This document shows, in pieces, positions 1 to 7,892 of a DNA stretch of 35,672 bases. The notes below the pieces were generated by a model. The model saw only the letters and a program-made list of their open reading frames with translations, had not been told where the DNA came from and ran no database searches. Position 1 is the first letter of the stretch. Every line of letters begins with the position of its first letter. The position numbers and the translations under genes are program-made. Source of the DNA: JAVBQL01 sp031549085 (lineage in GTDB: Bacteria > Spirochaetota > GWE2-31-10 > MWDO01); assembly GCA_031549085.1 (NCBI GenBank), contig JAVBQL010000031.1, positions 1 through 35,672 on the forward strand, written 5' to 3'.

Positions 1-141
1 AGTAATTACAGAAAACAATTTTCTTGATTTAGTTCTATTGATATAATTCTTAAAATTTGACTTGGCAATGAATCTTATTTAAATTATTCTTTTAATTGGT
101 TGCTACACTATGTTTATATAAAAGCTCTTCCTAATTTTAAA
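1..141. repeat. Left terminal inverted repeat (141 bp, perfect)
   Basis: Bases 1-141 equal the reverse complement of the last 141 bases without a mismatch. The first difference is at base 142. The repeat includes the left arm of a terminator hairpin near its inner edge. Beyond 142 the two arms still share weaker similarity, including the motif AATAATGTGATTT. No hairpin centre or telomere box is visible at the extreme end. It could be the end of a linear element, one arm of a longer inverted repeat cut off by the window, or an assembly-graph overlap. Confidence 0.97.
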
Positions 142-160
142 ATTAGGAAGGGCTTTTTTT
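120..160 (+). terminator. Intrinsic terminator-like hairpin at the left end
   Basis: The arm AGCTCTTCCTAATTTT pairs with AAAATTAGGAAGGGCT (one G-U) and is followed by a T tract. The same hairpin recurs almost identically at about 11606-11641 and, in decayed form, at the right end. No gene that it would terminate lies inside the window. Confidence 0.75.
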
Positions 161-353
161 ATTAAAAATAATGTGATTTCTGTATATTGTTTGTTGAAAT
201 TAAGATTTTAATATATTGAATGTATTTCTATCGAGAAAATAGATTTAGTACAGCAAAATACTATATATAAATCATAGTTTTACAAAAAATATTTTTTATA
301 TACAAAAATTTGTAAATATTATTGAATTATAAACAATTTATGATAATATATGA

Positions 354-380
354 TTGTATCTTTTTAAAGAGAGATATAAT
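354..380 (+). promoter_or_regulatory. Possible sigma70 promoter for the lipoprotein operon
   Basis: TTGTAT (354-359) and TATAAT (375-380) are separated by 15 bp, slightly short of optimum. They lie about 40 nt before the first ATG. Bases 160-353 hold no ORF and only AT-rich sequence plus one copy of the AATAAYGTGATTT motif. Confidence 0.4.
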
Positions 381-419
381 GGGAATAGTTATAAAATGAG
401 AAGTTAAGAGGAAAAGTCT

Positions 420-1916
420 ATGAAAAAGCATTATTTCTTTATTGGAATAGCTGTACTCACAGTAGTAGCTATTTTTTTTACATGTACACAGCCAAATATG
501 ACTACTAGCGGAGGTGAGGCTATTTCTGATACAGAATCTGGAGAAACGATACTTCAGGTTCGTATACACGATGAACCCTTCAAAAAGTCTGGCAAAACCG
601 TTGAAGAGCTGAATATTACTATAGTACAAGTTGATATAATAAGAAGTAGCGATGGTGCTAAGATTACTCTTTCTGAGAAAGAGCAATCTATGGATATATT
701 GAAAATATCAAAGAGCGACCCAGTTGTTCTATCAACTGTTCCTGTAGAACCAGGCCAATATGAGCAATTACGATTAATCATAAAAGATAATGCAACAATA
801 AAGGTTGATGGAGAGGTTTTTCCAATTACAATACCAAGTGGAGAACAAAGTGGAGTTAAGCTCAAAGGCCCATTTACTATTCCTAAAGGAAAGCTATTCA
901 GATTAGATCTTGATTTCAAACCTGAAGAGTCTGTTCTGTACAACAAAGGGCAGGGGTATAAAATGAAGCCTGTCATTGAAATATCAAACACAGCACAGAT
1001 TGTAGGTATTTTTAGAGGGAAAATGGAAGTAGCATCAGCGATTGGGGACTCTGAAACCTTGATTCAACTTCGGTCTGATAATAGTGCAAGAATAAAAGTT
1101 TCTCGTTATCCTGACTATGAAATGACATGCAACTACAGTTATAATTCACTTACTAGACAGTTAAAAATGAATAACATAGATATTGATTTGCCGTCTGATA
1201 TGCCTAGTTTTGTTAAAGATAAGGTGAAAGAGAAGATTCCTGACTCTATTAACCTGCCTATAAAAGAGTGGTCTCTTGATAGCCTTGTGGCTGTTGATGT
1301 TGGCGGAAAGACAATCAAGCTTTATCGAGTTGGTAGTTTCGATTTTTCAAGTTCTATAACATACAGCCACTTTACAGTGACTGTTGTCTATCCGAACTTA
1401 TCTATGGATGAAAAGGTTGTTTTGACGGAGGTCTATTTTGATAATGGTGCACCTCCGCTTATGGACATAAAGAGACTTGATCGTTTTACTGCTACTCATA
1501 ACTTTACAGTGCCTGACAGCCATATAATGGATTCTTCCGTAAAGATAAACATAGTCTCCTATCTGTTTGATAATATTGATAATCTCAATTTTGATGTTGG
1601 AAAATATGGCGGAGACTATATGGTTGGGATGTCAAATTCTTACTATAAAGAGTCAACAGAGAACCCATGGAAAGCAAAGAATTTGTATACTCTATATAGA
1701 GATAATAGAAAGCCAAGTGATAAGGACAACAATTTTGTTGTTAATTTCGAGAAGAGGCTTAATATAAAAATGGAGCATAACAATTTTACAAATGATAATC
1801 CTGTTGTTAGCTGGGATAAGAGAGATGATGCTAAACATGGATACCTTGTATTGGTGCTAGTACCTGATAGAGAAAAGAATCCTAATGGTGATGATGACGA
1901 TGGAAGTGATATATGA
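420..1916 (+). CDS. DUF4382-domain lipoprotein, interrupted by an in-frame TGA
   Basis: This is a probable cell-envelope lipoprotein. Residues 1-21 form a signal peptide with lipobox FFTC and lipidated Cys22. Residues about 43-190 match the DUF4382 pattern: a beta-rich domain with VPVEPGQYEQLRLII, then IPSGEQSGVKL, then a KLFRLDLDFKPEESV segment ending in MKPVIEI. The rest (about 190-498) is beta-rich and Asp/Asn-rich with no family I recognise. The start has an AGAGGAAAAG ribosome site. The frame stops at TGA (1914-1916) but stays open for 74 further codons to TAG at 2139-2141, which abuts the next gene's ribosome site. The original protein was therefore probably about 573 aa. It is the first gene of a three-gene lipoprotein operon. 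The function of DUF4382 is unknown. Confidence 0.8.
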   Translation: MKKHYFFIGIAVLTVVAIFFTCTQPNMTTSGGEAISDTESGETILQVRIHDEPFKKSGKTVEELNITIVQVDIIRSSDGAKITLSEKEQSMDILKISKSDPVVLSTVPVEPGQYEQLRLIIKDNATIKVDGEVFPITIPSGEQSGVKLKGPFTIPKGKLFRLDLDFKPEESVLYNKGQGYKMKPVIEISNTAQIVGIFRGKMEVASAIGDSETLIQLRSDNSARIKVSRYPDYEMTCNYSYNSLTRQLKMNNIDIDLPSDMPSFVKDKVKEKIPDSINLPIKEWSLDSLVAVDVGGKTIKLYRVGSFDFSSSITYSHFTVTVVYPNLSMDEKVVLTEVYFDNGAPPLMDIKRLDRFTATHNFTVPDSHIMDSSVKINIVSYLFDNIDNLNFDVGKYGGDYMVGMSNSYYKESTENPWKAKNLYTLYRDNRKPSDKDNNFVVNFEKRLNIKMEHNNFTNDNPVVSWDKRDDAKHGYLVLVLVPDREKNPNGDDDDGSDI

Positions 1917-2141
1917 GATATTGCTCACTCCAGTCATACAACAAACAACAATGTTCAAGTATTTTCAAATAAACTTACATTTAATCCTGTCTATGATTCT
2001 GATGGAGAGAGAACAGAGCCAACAATAGGGAAGGGAGATTTAATACGTATTGAGGTATTTGTTCTTGATGGGACAAAGATTTTTGATACATCGGAAAACT
2101 TGGGTGCATTGTATATGGATTCATTAAATATTGTTAGATAG
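1917..2141 (+). pseudogene. In-frame 3' continuation of the DUF4382 gene after TGA
   Basis: Directly after the TGA the same frame encodes 74 residues of ordinary composition, including the stretches LTFNPVYDSDGERTEP and GKGDLIRIEVFVLDGTKIF. It ends with TAG at 2139-2141. That stop overlaps the GGAGG ribosome site of the next gene, the usual spacing within an operon. This favours a nonsense mutation or readthrough codon in a longer gene over a chance ORF. There is no separate start codon with a ribosome site. Confidence 0.65.
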
Positions 2142-2151
2142 GAGGAAGTAA

Positions 2152-3837
2152 ATGGATATGTTGAAATATATAAAATATGTGTTATTATTAATAGTAGCTG
2201 TTTTTATACTGGCAAGTTATAGCTGTGTGGATTCAGAGGCGGAATATTTGAGAGATGGGACTTTTTGCTTTAGCTTTACGGGGATTAGCTGGGGTGGGGA
2301 CTGGAGTCACTATAAAAACACGATGGAAATAGACAGGCTTAATGTAAATGTGACAACAGATCCTATAATGGGAAATACGCCTATTGATTTGTTGGTAAAA
2401 TTGAAATATGGGGGTGATAATAAGCCATATGTTGAAGGCAGCTTATATGAGTCTGCCAACTATATCCTTGATTGCAAGCCAGGTTATCGAGTGTCAACTC
2501 CATTGATCGTGAATTCGACTTTTTTTAGTACTACCCCTGGCAAAACAGACACAGAAAAAGCAAAATATGACCATGAGATGCATAATCAAACTGATAACGA
2601 TTTGAGGCTGCACTATAATGCTGATATTAGATCTGGAATTTCTTTAAGAGTGGAGGTAGAAAAAACAGATTGGACAGGTTGGGTCTCTGATGCCTATCAG
2701 TATAATGTGCATTATGACATTGTTCATAAAGCAAGTAGTAATGATGGAAATAAAAATGGCAGTATTAATATAGTAGTGATGGCAGAAGGATATAGGGCAG
2801 ATCAGATTGATCAATATGTTGAATATGTGAATGATGCTTTTAAAGATAGTGCTAGTTTTCATTATCTTGGTTGGTATGACACTGATGCGGAATATAAGCA
2901 TATTGACAATGAGTTTTTCTATGAATATTGGAATAGAATAAATGTAATCAGAATGGATACAATATCCCCTCAAGACGGAATTGATGAAAATAATGGTATG
3001 GATAATGTCAAAACTATACTAAAGATGTCTGTAAGAGATATTTACAATAGTAATAGAGGTGGGGTTCCTGATTTTTATAGGATAAAATCTATAATGGAAA
3101 GAACAAAACCTAATGGGATGTCATACACTGATGTTGATGCTTATGTTATATTGGTAAATCATCCAACAATATGGGCATATACTTGGTCATATGGAAACGA
3201 GATATGTAAAAGAGGAGGTGAGCCAGTACGTCCTATCATAATACAAGCGCCTGTACATAAGCAAAATGGGACAAGATTTAATGTGAAAACAGATGAAGAA
3301 TATGAATTTCATAATCATAACCCATACAGTGCAGAAAAACATAGTGGAGTTAAAACTGATGCAATTGCTCATGAGCTTGGACATGCTATTGGAAGATTGC
3401 AGGATGAGTATATAGATAAAAAGAAGAGTTCTGGTTCATATGAATCTAAACACAGAAATATATCTGGGTCTGTTGTTTATCCCAATCCTTTAAAATGGGG
3501 AAATTTGAAGAAGCTGGGCTATGATACATCTCCAAGATACCCACTAGGCACTTATAAGGGAGCATTATATACAGAAAATTATTATAGACCAACAAATATC
3601 AGTACAATGAGAGGAAGGTACACAGATGAAAGTATAGATGAAAATAACCAGAAAATTACAATTTACCCTCAATTTGGCCCAGTTAATACTTATATAATGG
3701 CAGCATCTTTTCATGATAGGCTTATAAATAGATCAAAAACATCAGATCATACATGTACTGATTCTCCATCATCTTATGAGTGGCCAGATTACTCGTTTAG
3801 CCGATTTTTAAAAGAGTGGCCACCATCAAAGTTTTAG
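2152..3837 (+). CDS. M64-type (IgA peptidase-like) zinc metallopeptidase lipoprotein
   Basis: This is a secreted, lipid-anchored metallopeptidase. The signal peptide ends in lipobox ASYSC with Cys25. The N-terminal 190 residues are beta-rich with Trp/Gly (possible substrate-recognition module). The peptidase domain begins at about residue 205 with INIVVMAEGYRADQ, the typical M64 opening. The zinc site HELGH is at 407-411, followed by GRLQDEY (414-420), whose Asp/Glu-Tyr is the conserved M64 follow-on. Family members include bacterial IgA proteases, but the substrate here cannot be read from sequence. The gene has a strong GGAGGAAGTAA ribosome site 10 nt after the apparent original stop of the DUF4382 gene, and it is followed 13 nt later by another lipoprotein gene. 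It appears intact at 561 aa. Confidence 0.87.
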   Translation: MDMLKYIKYVLLLIVAVFILASYSCVDSEAEYLRDGTFCFSFTGISWGGDWSHYKNTMEIDRLNVNVTTDPIMGNTPIDLLVKLKYGGDNKPYVEGSLYESANYILDCKPGYRVSTPLIVNSTFFSTTPGKTDTEKAKYDHEMHNQTDNDLRLHYNADIRSGISLRVEVEKTDWTGWVSDAYQYNVHYDIVHKASSNDGNKNGSINIVVMAEGYRADQIDQYVEYVNDAFKDSASFHYLGWYDTDAEYKHIDNEFFYEYWNRINVIRMDTISPQDGIDENNGMDNVKTILKMSVRDIYNSNRGGVPDFYRIKSIMERTKPNGMSYTDVDAYVILVNHPTIWAYTWSYGNEICKRGGEPVRPIIIQAPVHKQNGTRFNVKTDEEYEFHNHNPYSAEKHSGVKTDAIAHELGHAIGRLQDEYIDKKKSSGSYESKHRNISGSVVYPNPLKWGNLKKLGYDTSPRYPLGTYKGALYTENYYRPTNISTMRGRYTDESIDENNQKITIYPQFGPVNTYIMAASFHDRLINRSKTSDHTCTDSPSSYEWPDYSFSRFLKEWPPSKF

Positions 3838-3850
3838 TTTAGGAGAAAAT

Positions 3851-4729
3851 ATGAAAAAGTATCTTTGTTTTATATTTTTTATACCACTATTATTTGTGTT
3901 AAGTTGTGAGAAGCCCATTCCACATGATATTCCAGAGGATTATGAGTATGATCCAGAAAAAGCAGGGGTAGATGTATTATTAAATAAACAGGTTAAATTA
4001 GATTCATCGCTGTCTCCTATGTTAGCGAAAGATGGTAATTGTATATATTTGTTTGATGGATATAAAATATTTGTATTAAACAGTGATTTAAACTTAAGTA
4101 ATACAATTACAATAGATATAGTGATTGATTTATCTGTTGATATAAGCACATATGAATATTTGAGCTATGGAATAATTGCACATAATGATAAAATAGTTAC
4201 ATATAGTCGTTTTATTATTAGAGATAGCAATAATACTATTGTGAGTTCGCAAACCAAATACTTACAAATAAATAGTGATAGTTCTGGAAAAAAGCTAGTA
4301 GAATTTAATGATATTAATAATGTGACAGAAATAACATACAACTCAGAAACTCAAAAAATTATGATATTTGGTTTAGATAGTGGTAGTTATTTAGATGGAG
4401 AATATGTATACGACGATATTACAGATACATATGTATATAGTAATATTTATTACAGAACAGGAAGGTTTGGAGCTAAATTTAATAGTAGTATTGTTTGGTA
4501 TGAAGATTTTCCCACTCCAAGTAGCTACTGTAGTATGACTAAACACTCATATCAATATGATGGTAGCCTCCTTTCTATAAATAATTCTGTATTAAAAAGA
4601 ATAGGATTAAACTATCTGCACTTTACAAATATGTCAGATTTTGTTATTGATGGTGAATATCTATGGTTACTATCAAAAAAAGAAGATGATAATAAATATA
4701 AAATAATGAAAGTTGAACCTTTGCCATGA
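3851..4729 (+). CDS. Lipoprotein of unknown function
   Basis: The 292-aa product has a clear lipoprotein signal (MKKYLCFIFFIPLLFVLSC, Cys19). The mature part is rich in Tyr, Asp, Asn and Ser, with alternating short hydrophobic strands such as GNCIYLFDGYKIFVLNSDL and DGEYLWLLSKKED. This suggests a beta-propeller or beta-sandwich surface protein, but I recognise no named domain. It starts 13 nt after the M64 gene behind TAGGAGAAAAT, so it is the third gene of the same operon and may cooperate with the peptidase at the envelope. Its last about 35 bp and the following non-coding sequence are repeated in tandem downstream. Confidence 0.75.
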   Translation: MKKYLCFIFFIPLLFVLSCEKPIPHDIPEDYEYDPEKAGVDVLLNKQVKLDSSLSPMLAKDGNCIYLFDGYKIFVLNSDLNLSNTITIDIVIDLSVDISTYEYLSYGIIAHNDKIVTYSRFIIRDSNNTIVSSQTKYLQINSDSSGKKLVEFNDINNVTEITYNSETQKIMIFGLDSGSYLDGEYVYDDITDTYVYSNIYYRTGRFGAKFNSSIVWYEDFPTPSSYCSMTKHSYQYDGSLLSINNSVLKRIGLNYLHFTNMSDFVIDGEYLWLLSKKEDDNKYKIMKVEPLP

Positions 4730-4945
4730 GTAGTTAAAATAAAGTCTATATGGCTGTGTATGGTCAATTATTCTCTTCATAAATTACGGGTGTTGGGGAA
4801 TAGTTGTTGTCAGAAAGAACAGGTGATGGGAAATATAAAATAATGAAAGTTAAGCCTTTGTAGTAAGTAATTAAAATAAAGTCTATATAGCTGTATATGG
4901 TCAATTATTCTTTTCATAAATTACGGACGTTGGGGAATAGTTGAT
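4694..4945 (+). repeat. Tandem duplication of about 115 bp, period 137 bp
   Basis: Bases about 4694-4810 and 4831-4945 are near-identical. Both contain AAATATAAAATAATGAAAGT, then AAAATAAAGTCTATAT and TGGTCAATTATTC. The first copy includes the last codons of the upstream lipoprotein gene (KYKIMKVEPLP). The second encodes a matching remnant, KYKIMKVKPL followed by TAG. It is most simply a slippage or recombination duplication of the 3' end. Confidence 0.85.
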
Positions 4946-4985
4946 GTAGCAACATATATAGTTCATATGGGCTTCTTAATAAGAT

Positions 4986-5020
4986 AACCTATAGTTGTTT
5001 TTGCAGCTGTAGGTTTTTAT
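4986..5020 (+). terminator. Intrinsic terminator
   Basis: AACCTATAG pairs with CTGTAGGTT (one G-U) around a T-rich loop, followed by a T tract and ATATAT. It lies downstream of the lipoprotein operon and the tandem repeat, and probably ends that transcript. The AATAACGTGATTT motif follows 25 nt later. Confidence 0.6.
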
Positions 5021-5044
5021 ATATATATATCTATAGACAATAAA

Positions 5045-5112
5045 AATAACGTGATTTTTGCATATTTTTAGTTTGAAAATAGTGTGGGAATACTGCGAGA
5101 ATAATGTGATTT
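5045..5112 (+). repeat. Two copies of the AATAAYGTGATTT motif
   Basis: Exact 13-mers AATAACGTGATTT (5045-5057) and AATAATGTGATTT (5100-5112) occur here. Other copies are at 167-179, 11649-11661 and, inverted, 35494-35506. Four of the five lie just past a terminator-like hairpin. The function is unknown. Confidence 0.8.
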
Positions 5113-5163
5113 TAATGTGAAAATTGATGTTAAAACTATATTATAATATATACAGAAAAGTTT
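5098..5163 (+). repeat. Segment repeated in inverted orientation at the right end
   Basis: This segment matches the reverse complement of about 35434-35513, with one about 15-nt gap. The shared core runs from AATAATGTGATTTTAATGTG through TGATGTTAAAACTATATT to ATATATACAGAAAAG. It contains TTGATG and TATAAT elements, but the spacing is too short for a convincing promoter. Confidence 0.8.
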
Positions 5164-5220
5164 AATTTTTACTATATATATATATACTTTCTCCTATTTT
5201 AATTTCTCAATTATTAATAA

Positions 5221-5535
5221 TTTAAGCTAAACACAATACTTATTGTAACTTTAATAGATAAAAATGGAGTTGAAATAATATCAGTGAAATATGACAGAAT
5301 TGAAGATCTAAAGCATAGTATGATTAAAGTAACAGAAAATTAAAAATATGACTTTATAGAATATCAACGGAAAAGAGTAGTTCTTATTATTTATGATAAT
5401 ATAGACTATAAAGGCTTTGTGCATGGATATGTTAAAGTAACTTTTAATGGAAAAAATGGTTATGCCAATAGAGATGGTCAATTTGGAACATTCAATGTAA
5501 TGGAAGATTTTGTTCCACAAAAAAAGAAAAAATAG
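5221..5535 (+). pseudogene. WG-repeat protein remnant
   Basis: One reading frame (5221-5535) encodes recognisable WG-repeat units: LIDKNGVEIISVKYDRIED, then HGYVKVTFNGKNGYANRDGQ. It ends in a Lys-rich QKKKK tail and TAG. A TAA at 5341-5343 breaks the frame where intact repeats usually have a Gly-Lys turn. No start codon or ribosome site is visible, and a TAA precedes the frame at 5218-5220. It is therefore a 5'-truncated, nonsense-bearing fragment. WG-repeat proteins are beta-rich and often surface-associated, with no catalytic role assigned. Confidence 0.7.
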
Positions 5536-5911
5536 AATATATAAAGTACACTTTTTATGAGTGTGCTTTTGTTTTGAGATAAATGTATCTCCATTATCAT
5601 ATTTATGTAAATGTTTAGTAAAATAACAATATTTGTTTATTATTAGTTCTCTGTTGGCTTGACATGGGAGAAAGATTAATGTATAAAAGTGTTCTAACCT
5701 TAATTGATTCTTTTCTAAAAATTATTCTTATTTTAAATAAAAAACATTTCAGAATTCTTGTTTAACTTGTGAAAGAATAAATATAATTTATTAAGAAAAC
5801 ATAAAATAATATACCTAAATTAAAATCTAATGATGAAATATATCATATAGACCTTTTGATCTTATATCAATGTCATAAGATTTAGAAAATAACAAATTAA
5901 ATACTCATAAA

Positions 5912-5935
5912 AAAGACTTTGTTTCCAAAGTCTTT
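5912..5935. terminator. Perfect 10-bp hairpin before the tail genes
   Basis: AAAGACTTTG and CAAAGTCTTT form a perfect stem around TTTC. On the minus strand the stem has a GAAA loop and runs into TTTTTT, a good leftward terminator. On the plus strand it lies 33 nt before the next ATG and could act as a terminator or leader structure. Bases 5536-5911 contain nothing I can identify. Confidence 0.65.
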
Positions 5936-5968
5936 AAAATATTTTTATCAAAATCAAAGGAGAAAACT

Positions 5969-6331
5969 ATGGAAAATTTAGATGAATTGAGTGGTGAAGA
6001 ACTTGAGAGTCTTCCTGAAGAAGTAAAAAGGTTTGTAGAGAGAGGGGAGAGTTTTGATGTCTACTCTGCAAATGGACAGGATTTTTATGTTAAGAAACCA
6101 ACAAAGACGGTTGTTAAATACTATCTTGACCAAGTGTCTGAAAGAGGGGCGGATCTTTATAGAATTCACGAGACAATTGTTAAGATGTCAGCGATCTACC
6201 CAACTGCAGAGAAACTTGATAAAATATCAGAGAACTTTCCAGCAATTTATGTAAGCTTGTCAAACTCAATAATGAGGGGGGCAGGGCTCATAAATTTTAC
6301 ACAGAAGGGGTTGTTCACTTCAGGGAATTAA
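5969..6331 (+). CDS. Phage tail assembly chaperone-like protein (short, 0-frame product)
   Basis: The 120-aa product has an acidic N-terminus, then KKPTKTVVKYYLDQVSERGADLYRIHET and IYPTAEKLDKISENFPAIYVSLSNSI. That small helical pattern is typical of chaperones encoded just upstream of tape-measure genes in tailed phages. The start follows AAAGGAGAAAACT, a strong ribosome site. The last about 16 residues look unnatural, while the -1 frame from the GGGGGG run at 6276-6281 continues as well-formed protein to 6504. This is the G/GT-type arrangement known from lambda and Mu-like phages, in which a fraction of ribosomes make a longer fusion. Assignment to tail assembly rests on this arrangement and on fold-like pattern, not on a strong motif. 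Confidence 0.6.
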   Translation: MENLDELSGEELESLPEEVKRFVERGESFDVYSANGQDFYVKKPTKTVVKYYLDQVSERGADLYRIHETIVKMSAIYPTAEKLDKISENFPAIYVSLSNSIMRGAGLINFTQKGLFTSGN

Positions 6332-6504
6332 TCGAGAACAACATCCTTCTACAGGGAGAGACCCTGATTGAGTCAAGATTTGGTAATGTCCCTGAGAATC
6401 TTGATGAGTTTAAGGAGAAATTTGCGAAAGCCCTTTGGCTTGAGGAGAGAGATGTGAAATTGAAAGCAAAAGCGATAGCAATGGCTTTTGGAAGTGAGGA
6501 GTAA
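6277..6504 (+). CDS. -1 frame extension of the tail assembly chaperone
   Basis: Slipping back one base on the glycine codon GGG (6278-6280) within six G's joins residue 104 to a 74-residue extension. The extension begins GRAHKFYTEGVVHFRELIEN and ends AMAFGSEE before TAA at 6502-6504. The fusion would be 178 aa. The extension has no start codon with a ribosome site, and its stop lies 5 nt before the next ATG (6510), so it is not an independent gene. A simple frameshift mutation is the alternative. A second possible slip site, GGGG, lies at 6307-6310. Confidence 0.6.
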   Translation, partial: GGRAHKFYTEGVVHFRELIENNILLQGETLIESRFGNVPENLDEFKEKFAKALWLEERDVKLKAKAIAMAFGSEE

Positions 6505-6509
6505 TATTT

Positions 6510-7832
6510 ATGAATGAAGTTAATGAGATAGTTCAAAACCAAATAAGGGAGGCAAAGCGTATTGCTCTGGACAATTTTAACAGCGGCAGGACTCAATTTG
6601 ATTTTAGCTTAACCCCTGCCAAAGTAGCTGCAGTTTTGGCGAATAGACTTAAGGAGATGCATGATGAACTTATACCTTCAGAGGATAGAGCAAACATAAA
6701 GCATCTGCAGAGTGTTTTTGATGTGATAATTCTCTCAAAAAGATTCAAAGATGTTGAACTTTTAATAGGCAGCAAACTGTTTTTTGATGAGTTCTATTTC
6801 TATCTTGATGACTTTTATGTTGTTGTAAAGACGAAAGAGGTAACAAAATATCCAATCCTAAACGATGCTAGGTGGCGTGAGTGGGACTATCATGAGAGAC
6901 TCAAGGTGCTGGAGTTTTATGATGAACTGGTCGACAAAAATGAGTGGGATATCACTTTTGAACAGCTAAAAGAAAAGTATGAGTTTGAAAATAACCTCAA
7001 ACTGCAAGATATCACCCCAGCCAACCTTGATGTGTTGGACTTATCATATGATGCTATTGATACTGAAATTTTTGAATATAAATCCACTGACATAAAAGAG
7101 ATTGAGCATGGACCTAAAGTCGCAGGTGAAACTGACTCCATTGAAATGTCAAAAGAGGCTGCTGAGTTTTTTGAAAAAAATAGAGAGTTCTTTCAGAAAA
7201 ATAGCAAAAAAACAGCTGGAATACTAAAATTGTATGAAGAGCTTTGTAAAGAGGGGGCTGATTATGTGCCCGTTGAAGATATTAATATGCTTTATGACAA
7301 TCATAAAAAAGTAGAAGATATAATAAAGAAATATTCTTTAATTATTGATGATACAAGTGATAAGAGATATAAACCAACATTAACAAGAGTTGCATTAGCC
7401 AAAGGATTCTGTGGTTTATCCAATAATGAAGATGGGGTTTATCGAAATGACTCTAGCAAAGATTCATATTTCTTTGGTAATGAAACTCGTGCTCATGGCC
7501 AGTTTGATGGGATACTAAAGAGTGGACATACAACCCCTCGCGGAGTAGATGTAGACTTTGTCTATTGGGGAGATGGGATATTAAAAAAAGAATTTTATAA
7601 AGTTTTACCAGATAAACTCTACTCATCAAAAGATCCAAAAAGAAAAATTATACCTGTTACTAGAATGACTGATGCTGGCGTTTCTTTACCAAACTATTTA
7701 AGTAAAGATACAAATTTTATAAACTCTGCATTAAAAGATGAGCTTGTAGAAAAAAATGGTCTTACAGATAGATTAGAAAAAGTTAAACCCCCTCCTCCTT
7801 CAAAAGGAAAAAAAAGAAAAAGAAGAAAATAG
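6510..7832 (+). CDS. Unknown 440-aa protein with basic tail, in phage-tail context
   Basis: I do not recognise a family. The N-terminal half (1-230) is helical and charged (NEIVQNQIREAKRIALDNF, RWREWDYHERLKVLEFYDEL). Residues 235-300 form another helical block. The C-terminal part (about 300-420) is Gly/Asp/Tyr-rich (SYFFGNETRAHGQFDGILK, HTTPRGVDVDFVYWGDGI) and ends in Pro4 followed by GKKKRKRRK-like basic residues. There is no signal peptide or membrane segment. It starts 5 nt after the chaperone extension, where phages normally carry the tape-measure gene, but it lacks the hydrophobic helices of one. It is followed directly by the tandem membrane-protein array. The basic tail suggests nucleic-acid or anionic-surface binding. 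An effector or toxin role is speculation. Confidence 0.65.
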   Translation: MNEVNEIVQNQIREAKRIALDNFNSGRTQFDFSLTPAKVAAVLANRLKEMHDELIPSEDRANIKHLQSVFDVIILSKRFKDVELLIGSKLFFDEFYFYLDDFYVVVKTKEVTKYPILNDARWREWDYHERLKVLEFYDELVDKNEWDITFEQLKEKYEFENNLKLQDITPANLDVLDLSYDAIDTEIFEYKSTDIKEIEHGPKVAGETDSIEMSKEAAEFFEKNREFFQKNSKKTAGILKLYEELCKEGADYVPVEDINMLYDNHKKVEDIIKKYSLIIDDTSDKRYKPTLTRVALAKGFCGLSNNEDGVYRNDSSKDSYFFGNETRAHGQFDGILKSGHTTPRGVDVDFVYWGDGILKKEFYKVLPDKLYSSKDPKRKIIPVTRMTDAGVSLPNYLSKDTNFINSALKDELVEKNGLTDRLEKVKPPPPSKGKKRKRRK

Positions 7833-7844
7833 AATAGTAACTAT

Positions 7845-7892
7845 TTATTATTGTACTTGTGTTTGTTGTATATTTAATATATAACAAATACA
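7845..7892 (+). pseudogene. 3' relic of an additional membrane-array copy
   Basis: The sequence before copy 1, ending in TATTTAATATATAACAAATACA directly before ATG, matches the conserved 3' end of the array genes (encoding IYLIYDKYK). It also matches the stretch before copy 2 (8465-8511). It is best explained as the remaining tail of an earlier copy. Confidence 0.5.

Noticed and set aside
1..141. Proof of hairpin telomeres
   Set aside because: No palindromic centre is visible, no telomere resolvase gene was recognised, and the length of exactly 141 has an assembly explanation.
1914..1916. TGA as a sense codon (alternative genetic code)
   Set aside because: TGA serves as a normal stop in the recombinase and array genes, and the other breaks in the window are TAA or frameshifts.
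5017..5032. TATATA run as a regulatory repeat
   Set aside because: Simple AT low complexity, common throughout the window.
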